A DNA stretch of 24,131 bases from JAAAPF01 sp964481035 (GCA_964481035.1 CAYZSE010000038.1:1-24131), one strand, 5' to 3'. Numbered from the stretch's first letter, positions 1 through 7,700 are shown. Numbers and translations are program-made. The notes: a model not told the origin generated them from the letters alone.

Positions 1-308
1 GCCTCCGCCTGCGCGCGCTCGACGCGCGCGCGGCGGCTCCCCGCAAGGGCCAGGCCCTTCTCCGCCTCGGCGGCGAACCAGCCCTCGCCCGGCAGCCCGT
101 CGCGCTCGCGGACGACGAGGCAGGCGAGGTCGGGCTCGCCGCGGGCGTCGGTTCGGCGGCAGACCTCACCCAGCACGCGCATCAGCGCGCGGACGTTGTT
201 GGGGCCGGTGCGGCGTCCGCCGAGCGCGAGGAGCGCACGATAACTCACCGTGCGCCCCGCGCGGGCGGCCTCGATCAGGACCTGCTCGAGCTCGTCGGCC
301 GTCAGCAC
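1..308 (-). CDS. Conserved hypothetical protein, C-terminus cut by the window edge
   Basis: An open frame of about 102 codons with strong coding composition runs off the left edge, so its end is missing. The protein begins VLTADELEQVLIEAARAGRT and contains SYRALLALGGRRTGPNNVRA, then VLGEVCRRTDARGEPDLACL and a conserved-looking stretch VVRERDGLPGEGWF. I recognise the style of small alphaproteobacterial proteins of unknown function but cannot assign a family or activity. The GTG start at 308 lies one base after the prpE stop, so the two genes are probably co-transcribed and translationally coupled. The only Shine-Dalgarno-like sequence is a GAGG about a dozen bases upstream, inside the end of prpE. 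No signal peptide or membrane segment is visible in the part seen. Confidence 0.6.
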   Translation of the reverse strand, partial: MLTADELEQVLIEAARAGRTVSYRALLALGGRRTGPNNVRALMRVLGEVCRRTDARGEPDLACLVVRERDGLPGEGWFAAEAEKGLALAGSRRARVERAQAE

Positions 309-309
309 C

Positions 310-2214
310 TCAACGCTGGGCAGCCTCGCCGTAGCCCAGCGGCTTCAGGGCCTCGCCAATCTCCTCGAGGATCGCCGGGTCGTCGATGGTGGCCGGCATG
401 TTGAACTCCTGGTGGTCGGCGATCTTCTTCATCGTCCCGCGGAGGATCTTGCCCGAGCGGGTCTTGGGCAGGCGGTTGACGACGGCGACGCTCTTGAAGG
501 CGGCGACCGCGCCGATCTCCGCCCGCACCTTCTGGACGAGCTCGGAGGCGATCTGCGCCTCGTCCTTGTCGACGCCCGCCTTGAGGACGACGAGCCCCAA
601 GGGCAGCTCGCCCTTCATCGCGTCGTGGACGCCGATGACGGCGCACTCGGCGATGTCGGGGTGGCTCGCCAGCACCTCCTCGATGCCGCCGGTCGAGAGC
701 CGGTGCCCGGCGACGTTGATGATGTCGTCGATGCGGCTCATGATGAACAGATAGCCGTCGGTGTCCTTGTACCCGGCGTCGCCGGTCAGGTAGTGGCCGG
801 GATAGCGGGTGAGATAGGCCTGCTCGTAGCGGTCGTCGTTCTGCCAAAGCGTCGGCAGGCAGGAGGGCGGCAGCGGCAGCTTGATGCAGATGGCGCCGAT
901 CTGGCCGTCGGGCATCTCTCGGCCTTCCTCGTCGAGGATGTGGATGTCGTAGCCTGGCACGGCCTTGGTCGGCGAGCCGGGCTTCACCGGCAGCTTCTCC
1001 AGGCCGATGCAGTTGGCGGCGATCGACCACCCGGTCTCCGTCTGCCACCAGTGGTCGATGACCGGCACGCCGAGCTGCGCCTCGGCCCACATCAACGTGT
1101 CCGGGTCGCAGCGCTCGCCGGCGAGGAACAGGGCCCGGAAGTGGGAGAGGTCGTACCTCTTGATGTGGTCGCCCCGCGGGTCCTCTTTCCTGATCGCGCG
1201 AAACGCCGTCGGTGCCGTGAACATCGTCACCACCTTGTGCTGCTCGATCACCCGCCAGAAGGCGCCCGGATCGGGGGTGCCCACGGGCTTGCCCTCGTAG
1301 AACACCGTCGTGTTGCCGTTGAGGAGCGGCGCATAGACGATGTAGCTGTGACCGACGACCCAGCCGACGTCCGAGGCGGCCCAATAGACCTCGCCGGGCT
1401 GCACGTCGTAAATGTTCCGCATCGACCACAAGAGCGCCGTCGCGTGGCCGCCATTGTCGCGCACCACGCCCTTGGGCTGGCCGGTCGTGCCCGAGGTGTA
1501 GAGGATGTAGAGGGGGTCGGTCGCGTCCACCGGCACGCAATCGACCGGGTGAGCGTCGGCCATCGCCGCTCCCCAGTCGAGGTCGCGGCCCGGGATCAGC
1601 GGCGCCTCGACCTGGGGCCGCTGCAGCAGGACCGCGGTGGCGACCTTGTGCTTGGCCATCTCGATGGCCTGGTCGAGCAAGGGCTTGTAGGGAATGACCC
1701 GCGCGCCCTCGACACCACAGCTCGCCGAGACGATCAGGACGGGCTTGGCGTCGTCGATGCGGGTGGCGAGCTCGTTGGGCGCGAAGCCGCCGAAGACGAC
1801 CGAGTGGATGGCGCCGATGCGCGCGCAGGCGAGCATGGCGACGGCCGTCTCGGGCACCATCGGCATGTAGACGATGACCCGGTCGCCCACGCCCACGCCG
1901 GCCTTGACGAGAACGCCCGCGAAGCGCGCCACCTGGTCCTGCAGCTCGGCGTAGGTGATCGTGCGCGTCGTGCCGGTGACGGGACTGTCGTAGATGATCG
2001 CCGGCTGGTTGGCGCGCCCGCCGGCGACGTGCCGGTCGACCGCGTTGTAGCAGGTGTTGAGCTTGCCGCCCTTGAACCACTTGTAGAAGGGCGCCTTCGA
2101 GGCATCCAGGACCTGATCCCAGGGCCGATCCCAATGCAACGCCGCGGCGGCTTCACCCCAGAACTCGTCGGGCTTGGTCAGCGAACGCTCGCGGACCTGA
2201 TCTTGCAGGTTCAT
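310..2214 (-). CDS. prpE: Propionyl-CoA synthetase (propionate-CoA ligase)
   Basis: A 634-residue cytoplasmic enzyme that activates propionate with ATP and CoA through an acyl-AMP intermediate, feeding propionate catabolism. It is an ANL-superfamily adenylate-forming enzyme of normal PrpE length. Visible motifs: the phosphate-binding loop YTSGTTGQPKG (239-249), DHWWQTETGW (387-396), YLTGDAGYKD (475-484), the hinge region RIDDIINVAGHRL (494-506) and PKTRSGKILR (583-592). K589 is the catalytic lysine that protein acyltransferases modify in related enzymes. DHWWQTETGW and the SCGVEGARVIPYKP stretch favour PrpE over acetyl-CoA synthetase. The ATG at 2214 is preceded by GGGAGGCCGAGGATC. Methylcitrate-cycle or propionyl-CoA carboxylase genes are not in the window. 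It is divergent from another acyl-CoA ligase across a 267-bp control region. Substrate is by homology; acetate as a secondary substrate is possible. Confidence 0.93.
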   Translation of the reverse strand: MNLQDQVRERSLTKPDEFWGEAAAALHWDRPWDQVLDASKAPFYKWFKGGKLNTCYNAVDRHVAGGRANQPAIIYDSPVTGTTRTITYAELQDQVARFAGVLVKAGVGVGDRVIVYMPMVPETAVAMLACARIGAIHSVVFGGFAPNELATRIDDAKPVLIVSASCGVEGARVIPYKPLLDQAIEMAKHKVATAVLLQRPQVEAPLIPGRDLDWGAAMADAHPVDCVPVDATDPLYILYTSGTTGQPKGVVRDNGGHATALLWSMRNIYDVQPGEVYWAASDVGWVVGHSYIVYAPLLNGNTTVFYEGKPVGTPDPGAFWRVIEQHKVVTMFTAPTAFRAIRKEDPRGDHIKRYDLSHFRALFLAGERCDPDTLMWAEAQLGVPVIDHWWQTETGWSIAANCIGLEKLPVKPGSPTKAVPGYDIHILDEEGREMPDGQIGAICIKLPLPPSCLPTLWQNDDRYEQAYLTRYPGHYLTGDAGYKDTDGYLFIMSRIDDIINVAGHRLSTGGIEEVLASHPDIAECAVIGVHDAMKGELPLGLVVLKAGVDKDEAQIASELVQKVRAEIGAVAAFKSVAVVNRLPKTRSGKILRGTMKKIADHQEFNMPATIDDPAILEEIGEALKPLGYGEAAQR

Positions 2215-2317
2215 GATCCTCGGCCTCCCGTGATCGCGAGAATTGGCCTTCGGATGTACCAAGCCGGCGCGCGCCCTCCACCGGGACTTAGATCGACCCG
2301 TCCGCCGCTCGGCGCAC

Positions 2318-2357
2318 CCCCGGATCGTGCGAGCGCGCCCCGGATCGCGCGGGCGCG
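2318..2357. repeat. Tandem pair of 20-bp direct repeats in the prpE upstream region
   Basis: Two adjacent 20-bp units, 2318-2337 and 2338-2357, start CCCCGGATCG and end GCGCG. They differ at two positions only (T/C at unit position 11, A/G at position 15). They lie between the two divergent CoA-ligase genes, about 100 bp from each. They could be paired operator half-sites for a regulator of propionate metabolism; that is inference. Confidence 0.6.
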
Positions 2358-2377
2358 GCCTGATCCTCCTCGAGCCC

Positions 2378-2406
2378 TTCCAGCCGGGCGACAACTCCGG
2401 GATAAG
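2378..2406 (+). promoter_or_regulatory. Possible sigma70-type promoter for the acyl-CoA synthetase
   Basis: A -35-like TTCCAG (2378-2383) and a -10-like GATAAG (2401-2406) are separated by 17 bp in the gap upstream of the plus-strand ligase. The -10 matches four of six consensus bases, the -35 only three. This would give a leader of about 70 nt containing the 2434-2453 palindrome. Confidence 0.3.
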
Positions 2407-2433
2407 GGGCATAGAAGCGTGGCGTGCGCCGAG

Positions 2434-2453
2434 CGGCCGAGCGCGCTCGGCCG
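2434..2453. promoter_or_regulatory. 20-bp perfect palindrome in the acyl-CoA synthetase leader
   Basis: CGGCCGAGCGCGCTCGGCCG is identical to its own reverse complement. It lies 28 bp before the ATG and just upstream of the AGGGAGGGAAGG ribosome-binding site. It could be a repressor operator or an RNA stem that affects translation. In DNA this GC-rich, short palindromes are common, but 20 bp without a mismatch is longer than expected by chance. Confidence 0.45.
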
Positions 2454-2481
2454 GCGTCGCGCCAGGGAGGGAAGGATCGCC

Positions 2482-4137
2482 ATGACAAGCTATCGGACCG
2501 CCGTTTTCGCCCCGACGTCGAGCTTCGAGCGGGGCCTCGAGCGCACCGAGGCCAACTTTCGCCCGCTGACGCCGTTGACCTTCCTCGACCGCGCGGCCGA
2601 CACCTATCCCGAGCGCATCGCCGTGCGCCACGGTGCCTTGCGGCGTACCTACCGCGAGCTCCGCGAGCGCTGTCACCGGCTCGCCGCGGGCCTCGCGGCG
2701 CTGGGCGTCGGGCCCGGCGACAGCGTGGCGGTGATGGCGCCCAACATCCCCGCACTGCTCGAGGCGCACTACGGCGTGCCGCTCGCGGGCGCGGTCTTGA
2801 ACGCGCTCAACACGAGGCTCGATGCCCGGACCATCGCCTTCATCCTCGGCCACGGCGAGGCGAAGGTGCTGCTGGTCGACACCGAGCTCGCCCCCGCGGT
2901 CGAGGAGGCGCTGACGCTGCTCGACCGACCCTTGCGGGTGATCGACATCGTGGACGACCCGCATGCCGACGCGCGTCTCGGCGCGATGGACTACGAGGCG
3001 CTCTTGGCCCGCGGCGCCGCGGACTTTCAGCCCTATCTGCCGGCCGACGAATGGCAGGCGATCACGCTGAACTACACCTCGGGCACGACCGGCGATCCCA
3101 AAGGCGTCGTCTACCACCATCGCGGCGCCTACCTGAACGCCGTCGGCAACGCGCTCGTCTGGGACCTGCCCGACGCGCCGGTCTACCTGTGGACCTTGCC
3201 GATGTTTCACTGCAACGGCTGGTGCTTTCCATGGACGGTGACGATGAAGGGCGGCACGCATGTGTGCCTGCGCCGGGTCACGGCCGAGGATGTGCTCGCG
3301 ACCGTCGCCGAAGCCGGCGTGACCCACCTCTGCGGCGCGCCGATCGTCATGAGCCTCATCGCCAACGCGCCCGACGCGCTGCACGCGCCCATTCGCCAGC
3401 GGGTGCAGATGATGACCGCGGCCGCGGCGCCGCCGGCAGCGGTGCTGGAGCGCATGGCCGCGCGCGGCTTCCATGTCACCCACGTCTATGGGCTCACCGA
3501 GGTCTACGGCCCGGCGACGGTCTGCGCTTGGCAACGCGAATGGGACGATCTCTCGCCCCGCGACCAGGCGCGGATGCTGGCGCGGCAGGGCGTGCCCTAC
3601 CCGGTGCTCGAGGGCCTCGAGGTGGCCGATCCGGAAACCATGGAGCCGCTGGCGCACGACGGTTCGACCATCGGCGAGATCCTCATGCGCGGCCACATCG
3701 TCGCCAAAGGCTACCTCAAGAACGCGGCAGCCACCGCCAAGGCCTTCGCCGGCGGCTGGTTCCACACCGGCGACCTCGCCGTCACCCACGGCGACGGCTA
3801 TGTCGAGATCAAGGACCGCGCCAAGGACATCATCATCTCCGGCGGCGAGAACATCTCCTCGATCGAGGTCGAGGGTGCGCTCTACCGCCACCCCCAAGTG
3901 CTCGAGGCCGCGGTGGTGGCTTGCCCCGACGAGACCTGGGGCGAGCACCCCTGCGCCTTCGTCACCCTCAAGCCCGGCGCCCAGGTCACGGCGGCCGAGC
4001 TGATCGCCCATTGCCGCGCCGAGCTGGCGCACTTCAAGGCGCCGCGCACGGTGGTATTCGGCGAGCTACCGAAAACCTCGACCGGCAAGGTTCAAAAGAC
4101 GGTCCTACGCGATCGTGCCCGCGATCTCGCCGACTGA
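2482..4137 (+). CDS. Acyl-CoA synthetase (AMP-forming, fatty-acid/short-chain type)
   Basis: A 551-residue adenylate-forming enzyme that should activate a carboxylic acid to its CoA thioester. The P-loop YTSGTTGDPKG is at 198-208. Further along are LPMFHCNGWCFPW, the adenine-site motif YGLTEVYGP, WFHTGDLAV, the hinge KDRAKDIIISGGENISS and the C-terminal PKTSTGKVQK with catalytic K536. The opening FRPLTPLTFLDRAADTYPER and the CNGWCFPW motif resemble the plant AAE-like and bacterial medium/short-chain acyl-activating group rather than long-chain FadD. The acid used cannot be read from the sequence. The ATG at 2482 follows a strong AGGGAGGGAAGG; the frame stays open far upstream, but only as antisense of prpE. 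It converges with the DUF465 gene downstream. With the dehydrogenase and racemase that follow ubiX it may serve a branched or medium-chain acid pathway. Confidence 0.88.
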   Translation: MTSYRTAVFAPTSSFERGLERTEANFRPLTPLTFLDRAADTYPERIAVRHGALRRTYRELRERCHRLAAGLAALGVGPGDSVAVMAPNIPALLEAHYGVPLAGAVLNALNTRLDARTIAFILGHGEAKVLLVDTELAPAVEEALTLLDRPLRVIDIVDDPHADARLGAMDYEALLARGAADFQPYLPADEWQAITLNYTSGTTGDPKGVVYHHRGAYLNAVGNALVWDLPDAPVYLWTLPMFHCNGWCFPWTVTMKGGTHVCLRRVTAEDVLATVAEAGVTHLCGAPIVMSLIANAPDALHAPIRQRVQMMTAAAAPPAAVLERMAARGFHVTHVYGLTEVYGPATVCAWQREWDDLSPRDQARMLARQGVPYPVLEGLEVADPETMEPLAHDGSTIGEILMRGHIVAKGYLKNAAATAKAFAGGWFHTGDLAVTHGDGYVEIKDRAKDIIISGGENISSIEVEGALYRHPQVLEAAVVACPDETWGEHPCAFVTLKPGAQVTAAELIAHCRAELAHFKAPRTVVFGELPKTSTGKVQKTVLRDRARDLAD

Positions 4138-4191
4138 GCCGGCGGTGCGATCGTCGGGCCGACCGCTCGCCGCAACGGCCTCAGCGGGGCG

Positions 4192-4392
4192 TCAGTGGAG
4201 GGCGTCGGAGCCCCCGTACTTGGCCGTGCTTTCTTGGAGGGATAGGATCTGCTCCTTGAGGCGCAACTTCTCGCGCTTGATCTCGGTGCAGTGCGTCGTG
4301 TCGGGAAGCGGACGCTGGAGCTCGGCGGCGAGTTCGGCGTCCAGGGCGGCGTGCTTACCCTTCAAGCTGAGAAGGCGCTCTTGCATCGGCAT
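4192..4392 (-). CDS. YdcH family protein (DUF465)
   Basis: A 66-residue charged, helical protein beginning MPMQERLLSLKGKHAALDAE and containing EIKREKLRLKEQILSLQ. This matches the small DUF465/YdcH family common in alphaproteobacteria: two amphipathic helices, often predicted as a coiled-coil hairpin. Its function is unknown. The ATG at 4392 has a near-perfect AAGGAGGA ten bases upstream, so the start is well supported; a second in-frame ATG at 4386 is less well spaced. It is transcribed divergently from ubiX and converges with the acyl-CoA synthetase, whose stop is 54 bp away. A possible minus-strand -10, GATAAT, is at 4442-4447, without a clear -35. Confidence 0.88.
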   Translation of the reverse strand: MPMQERLLSLKGKHAALDAELAAELQRPLPDTTHCTEIKREKLRLKEQILSLQESTAKYGGSDALH

Positions 4393-4428
4393 GATTCGTC
4401 GATCCTCCTTGCCAAGCCCATAAGACCC

Positions 4429-4505
4429 TCGACTTTAGCCAATTATCGACTTTCGCACCATTCGGCTTACGTCTTGGGTCAAACTTGCATGCACATCTCG
4501 ACTTC
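4429..4505. repeat. Three short direct repeats TCGACTTT/C upstream of ubiX
   Basis: TCGACTTT occurs at 4429-4436 and 4446-4453, 17 bp start to start, and TCGACTTC at 4498-4505, 52 bp after the second. All lie in the AT-richer gap between the divergent DUF465 and ubiX genes. The second copy overlaps a possible minus-strand -10. They could be regulator sites; an 8-bp repeat may also be chance. Confidence 0.35.
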
Positions 4506-4520
4506 TGGGGTGAACGTGTC

Positions 4521-5102
4521 GTGAGGGTCATCATCGGGCTGACGGGCGCCAGCGGTATTCAATATGGACTACGTCTGCTCGAGGCGTTGGGCGCCATGGG
4601 CATCGAGCGTCACCTGATCGTGAGCAAGGCCGCCGCGCAGACGATCGGCCATGAAACCGACATCACCCTGCGCGAGGTCAAGTCACGGGCCGAGCACGTG
4701 CACGACAACGCGGACGTCGGCGCCGGCCCGGCCTCGGGCTCGTTTCGCGCCAAAGGCATGGTCATCGCCCCCTGCTCGATGCGCACCTTGGCCGAGATCG
4801 CCGGCGGGCTGTCGACGCGACTGCTGACCCGGGCCGCCGACGTCATGCTCAAGGAACGGCGGCCGTTGATCCTCGGGGTGCGCGAGACGCCGCTGCATCT
4901 CGGGCACTTGCGCAACATGGTCCAAGCGACCGAGATCGGCGCCATCGTCGCGCCACCGATGCCGGCCTTCTACGCACGGCCCCGCACCCTCGACGACCTG
5001 ATCGACCACCAGGTCGGCCGCTGGCTCGATCTCTTGGGCCTGGACAACGACCTGGTCCGCCGCTGGCGCGAGCCGAGGGATCCCGCATCCGAGACGGCCT
5101 GA
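4521..5102 (+). CDS. ubiX: Flavin prenyltransferase UbiX
   Basis: A 193-residue flavoprotein that prenylates reduced FMN with dimethylallyl phosphate, making the prenyl-FMN cofactor used by UbiD-type decarboxylases in ubiquinone synthesis and by related enzymes. The N-terminal flavin loop GLTGASG (6-12), CSMRTLAEIAGG (85-96), RETPLH (121-126) and PPMPAFY (145-151) are family hallmarks. Length is usual. I chose GTG at 4521 because it gives the normal start (VRVIIGLTGASG) with GGGG about ten bases upstream. An in-frame ATG at 4485 would add twelve residues not typical of the family. No ubiD is in the window. It is followed after 149 bp by an acyl-CoA dehydrogenase, with no sign of functional linkage. 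Confidence 0.92.
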   Translation: MRVIIGLTGASGIQYGLRLLEALGAMGIERHLIVSKAAAQTIGHETDITLREVKSRAEHVHDNADVGAGPASGSFRAKGMVIAPCSMRTLAEIAGGLSTRLLTRAADVMLKERRPLILGVRETPLHLGHLRNMVQATEIGAIVAPPMPAFYARPRTLDDLIDHQVGRWLDLLGLDNDLVRRWREPRDPASETA

Positions 5103-5251
5103 CGAGCCACGAGCCGGCAGCAAGGCCCCCCTGCTCGGGCGCCGTTCGGGGTCGTGCGCCGCGGTGCCCCTGCTGCGAGCGGCGACCCGCGATCGCGTGA
5201 TGACCGGGCCCGCCCGGCGTGCCACCATCCTTGCCACCAGGGAGGATGGCG

Positions 5252-6382
5252 ATGCTCGCCGACGATCAGCTTCTCGTTCGCGACACGGCGCGGCGGTTCG
5301 CCCGCGAGCGCCTCGCGCCCCGAGCCGCGGCATGGGAAGCGGCGGGCGCGCTGCCGCGCGGCGTGCTGGAGGAGCTGGGTCGGCTCGGCTTTCTCGGGAT
5401 GACCGTGGACCCGCACTGGGGCGGCGCCGGCGCGGACAACGTGAGCTACGCGCTCGCGCTCATGGAGATCGCCGCCGGCGACGCCTCGGTCTCGACCGTG
5501 ATGAGCGTCCAGAACGCCCCGGTCTGCGCCATCTTCGAGCGCTTCGGCACGACCGCGCAAAAGGAGCGCTTTCTCCGGCCGCTGGCGACCGGACGGATGA
5601 TCGGTGCCTTCGCGCTGACCGAGCCGCAGGCGGGATCGGACGCGAGCGCCCTTCGGACGCGCGCCGTTCGCACCGCCGACGGCTACCGCCTCGACGGCAC
5701 CAAGCAGTTCATCAGCTCCGGCGCCATCGCCGGCGTCGCGATCGTCTTCGCGGTGACCGATCCCGCGGCGGGCAAGCGCGGCATCACCGCCTTTGCCGTG
5801 CCCACCGACACCCCGGGCTACGAGGTCGCCAAGATCGAGGCCAAGCTGGGCCAGAAGGCGTCCGACACGTGCAGCCTGCGCTTCACCGACATGGATTTGG
5901 CCGAGGATCTGCGCATCGGTGCCGCGGGCAACGGCTACCGAATAGCGCTGGCCTCGCTCGAGGCCGGCCGGATCGGCATCGCTGCGCAGTCGGTGGGCCT
6001 CGCCCAGGCCGCGTTTGAGCACGCCGTGGCGTATGCGAAGGATCGCCGCAGTTTCGGCGTGCCCATCAAGGAGCACCAGGCCGTCGCCTTCCGCCTCGCC
6101 GAGATGGCGACCCGGCTGGAGGCGGCGCGCGCGCTCACCCTCGAGGCGGCGAGGCTCAAGGACGCCGGCGCACCGGCGCTCGAGCGGGCGGCGATGGCCA
6201 AGCTTTTCGCCTCGGAGACCGCCGAGTGGGTGGCCTCGCAGGCGATCCAGGTGCTCGGCGGCTACGGCTATCTCGCCGACTTCCCGATCGAGCGAATCTA
6301 TCGCGACGCCAAGGTCTGCCAGATCTACGAGGGCACGTCCGACATCCAGAAGATGCTCATCGCGCGGAGCCTTCTTGGGTGA
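5252..6382 (+). CDS. Acyl-CoA dehydrogenase
   Basis: A 376-residue FAD enzyme that would introduce the alpha,beta double bond into an acyl-CoA, passing electrons to electron-transfer flavoprotein. The family order is visible: N-terminal helical domain; AFALTEPQAGSDAS with the flavin-binding beta-domain; the LGQKASDTCSLRF segment; YAKDRRSFGVPIKEHQAV; and the C-terminal VLGGYGYLADFPIERIYRDA followed by IYEGTSDIQ. E360 in IYEGTSDIQ is the expected catalytic base, at the short-chain/branched-chain position. Two ATGs lie close together: 5246 directly abuts GGGAGG, whereas 5252 has it six bases upstream, so 5252 is preferred. The stop overlaps the start of the racemase-like gene by one base (TGATG), showing translational coupling and pointing to a shared acyl-CoA substrate. 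Chain length and branching cannot be fixed. Confidence 0.93.
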   Translation: MLADDQLLVRDTARRFARERLAPRAAAWEAAGALPRGVLEELGRLGFLGMTVDPHWGGAGADNVSYALALMEIAAGDASVSTVMSVQNAPVCAIFERFGTTAQKERFLRPLATGRMIGAFALTEPQAGSDASALRTRAVRTADGYRLDGTKQFISSGAIAGVAIVFAVTDPAAGKRGITAFAVPTDTPGYEVAKIEAKLGQKASDTCSLRFTDMDLAEDLRIGAAGNGYRIALASLEAGRIGIAAQSVGLAQAAFEHAVAYAKDRRSFGVPIKEHQAVAFRLAEMATRLEAARALTLEAARLKDAGAPALERAAMAKLFASETAEWVASQAIQVLGGYGYLADFPIERIYRDAKVCQIYEGTSDIQKMLIARSLLG

Positions 6383-7347
6383 TGCGCCCGCTGGAGGGCG
6401 TGCGCGTGGTCGACCTGACGACCCTCCTGCCCGGGCCGCTCGCCACCCGGCTCCTGGCCGACGCCGGCGCGGAGGTCGTCAAGATCGAGCGCCCGGGCGG
6501 CGAAGCCATGCGGCGCGTGCCGCCCATGGCGGAGGGCGTTTCGGTGCTCTGGTCATGGCTGAACCGGGGCAAGCGCATCGTCGAACTCGACCTCAAGAGC
6601 GCCGCCGGCCGGGCGGCGGCGCTCGCGCTCGTCGCGGACGCCCAGGTCCTGGTCGAGCAGTTCCGGCCGGGCGTGCTGGCCCGCCTCGGCCTCGACCCGG
6701 CGACGCTGCGCCGACGCTGTGCCGACCTCGTCGTGTGCTCGATCACCGGCTACGGCCAGGAGAACGGCGAGGCGGGCCACGACCTCGACTACCAGGCCCG
6801 CGCGGGTCTCCTCGGGCGCATCCCCGGCGGGGCCATGCCGGCCGCGCTCACCGCCGACATCGCCGGCGGGAGCTGGCCCGCCGTCATCAACATCCTCTTG
6901 GCGCTGCGGCGCGCCGAGCGCGGCGGCGGCGGCGCGCATCTCGACATCGCCATGACCGCCAACGTCGCGCCGTTCCTGCTGTTCGCGCTCGCCGAGCACC
7001 GCGCGCACGGCACCGCGCCCGCGCCCGGCTCGCTCGTCACCGAAGGCGGCGCCGCCCGCTACGGCCTCTACGCCTGCGCCGACGGCCGGCTGCTCGCCGT
7101 CGCCGCCTTCGAGGAGGTATTCTGGAGGCGCTTCACGAGGGCGATCGACCTTCCGACGAATGCCGACCGCAGCGCCGTCGCCGGGCGGCTCGCCGAGCGC
7201 CCGGCGGCCGCGTGGGCGGCGCTCCTGGAGCCGCTCGACTGCTGCGTTACGCCCGTCGTCGATTTGGAGGCGGCCCTCGCCGCCGGCTGGATCGCGGTCG
7301 ACGCGGCCGGCCCGGCGATGCCGCTCGCCCCGGCGCTCCGCGAATAG
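6382..7347 (+). CDS. CaiB/BaiF family protein, probable alpha-methylacyl-CoA racemase
   Basis: A 321-residue member of the family III CoA-transferase fold, starting MRPLEGVRVVDLTTLLPGPL. Family III includes CoA transferases and alpha-methylacyl-CoA racemases, and three features favour a racemase: GHDLDYQARAG with H133, TADIAGGS with D159, and AAFEEVFW with E244. These align by eye with the His/Asp/Glu active-site residues of the mycobacterial racemase MCR. That enzyme interconverts (2R)- and (2S)-methylacyl-CoA so that stereospecific acyl-CoA dehydrogenases can act. The gene overlaps the acyl-CoA dehydrogenase by one base, which fits. The protein is shorter than usual racemases (about 360-380 residues), the deficit apparently in the C-terminal half. 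A CoA transferase is the alternative. A weak CCCGG/CCGGG hairpin follows the stop. Confidence 0.8.
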   Translation: MRPLEGVRVVDLTTLLPGPLATRLLADAGAEVVKIERPGGEAMRRVPPMAEGVSVLWSWLNRGKRIVELDLKSAAGRAAALALVADAQVLVEQFRPGVLARLGLDPATLRRRCADLVVCSITGYGQENGEAGHDLDYQARAGLLGRIPGGAMPAALTADIAGGSWPAVINILLALRRAERGGGGAHLDIAMTANVAPFLLFALAEHRAHGTAPAPGSLVTEGGAARYGLYACADGRLLAVAAFEEVFWRRFTRAIDLPTNADRSAVAGRLAERPAAAWAALLEPLDCCVTPVVDLEAALAAGWIAVDAAGPAMPLAPALRE

Positions 7348-7700
7348 CCGCGGCCCGGCGTTCCGGGGTGCCGATCGACGCTGGAGGGCGGACCTCGGCG
7401 GGCCGCGGCACGCATGGCACACGGGCTGGCCTTTGCCGCGAGCTTCGTTATGTTTGGGGGCCATGCGAACCGGAAAGAGCCATCCGCCGATTTCGACGCG
7501 CGACCGTGCGATCGACGTCGCCGCCGGGGGCATGTACGCGGCGGGCTCCACACCGACCTCGCGTCGCGCTCCGGCGGGCGACGCAACCCGCAAGGCCGGC
7601 CGCCGAGGGGTGGTCGGGCGCGCAGCCGGCCGTCGACGGGCGGCGCTGCCGCGTAGCCCGAGCCTCGTCGGTCTTGGGATGACGTCCAGCAAGCGGTGGG
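7348..7700. other. 353-bp gap without a convincing gene
   Basis: No reading frame here has a good start plus a protein-like composition. An 83-codon frame from ATG 7463 to 7714 is rich in Arg, Ala and Gly and looks like GC-rich noise. There is a local AT-richer dip at 7441-7456 with TATGTT (7449-7454) that could be a -10 for otsA, but no good -35 is found 16-18 bp upstream. If it is a promoter, the otsA leader would be about 240 nt. I see no recognisable riboswitch or small RNA. Confidence 0.5.

Noticed and set aside
250..2481. Plus-strand frame upstream of the acyl-CoA synthetase start
   Set aside because: It is antisense to prpE, and the real start at 2482 has a strong ribosome-binding site and a normal family N-terminus.
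310..4032. Minus-strand frame continuing upstream of prpE through the acyl-CoA synthetase
   Set aside because: Only the part from 2214 onward is PrpE. The upstream part is the antisense shadow of the ligase and would lack a start with a ribosome-binding site.
4138..4191. Terminator between the acyl-CoA synthetase and DUF465 genes
   Set aside because: The best pairing, GCGGT (4142-4146) with ACCGC (4162-4166), is five bp with a 15-base loop and no T-run, too weak to call.
5103..5251. Palindromic GCGATCGC (5190s) between ubiX and the acyl-CoA dehydrogenase as an operator
   Set aside because: Short GC-rich palindromes containing CGATCG are frequent in this DNA and nothing else supports a site here.
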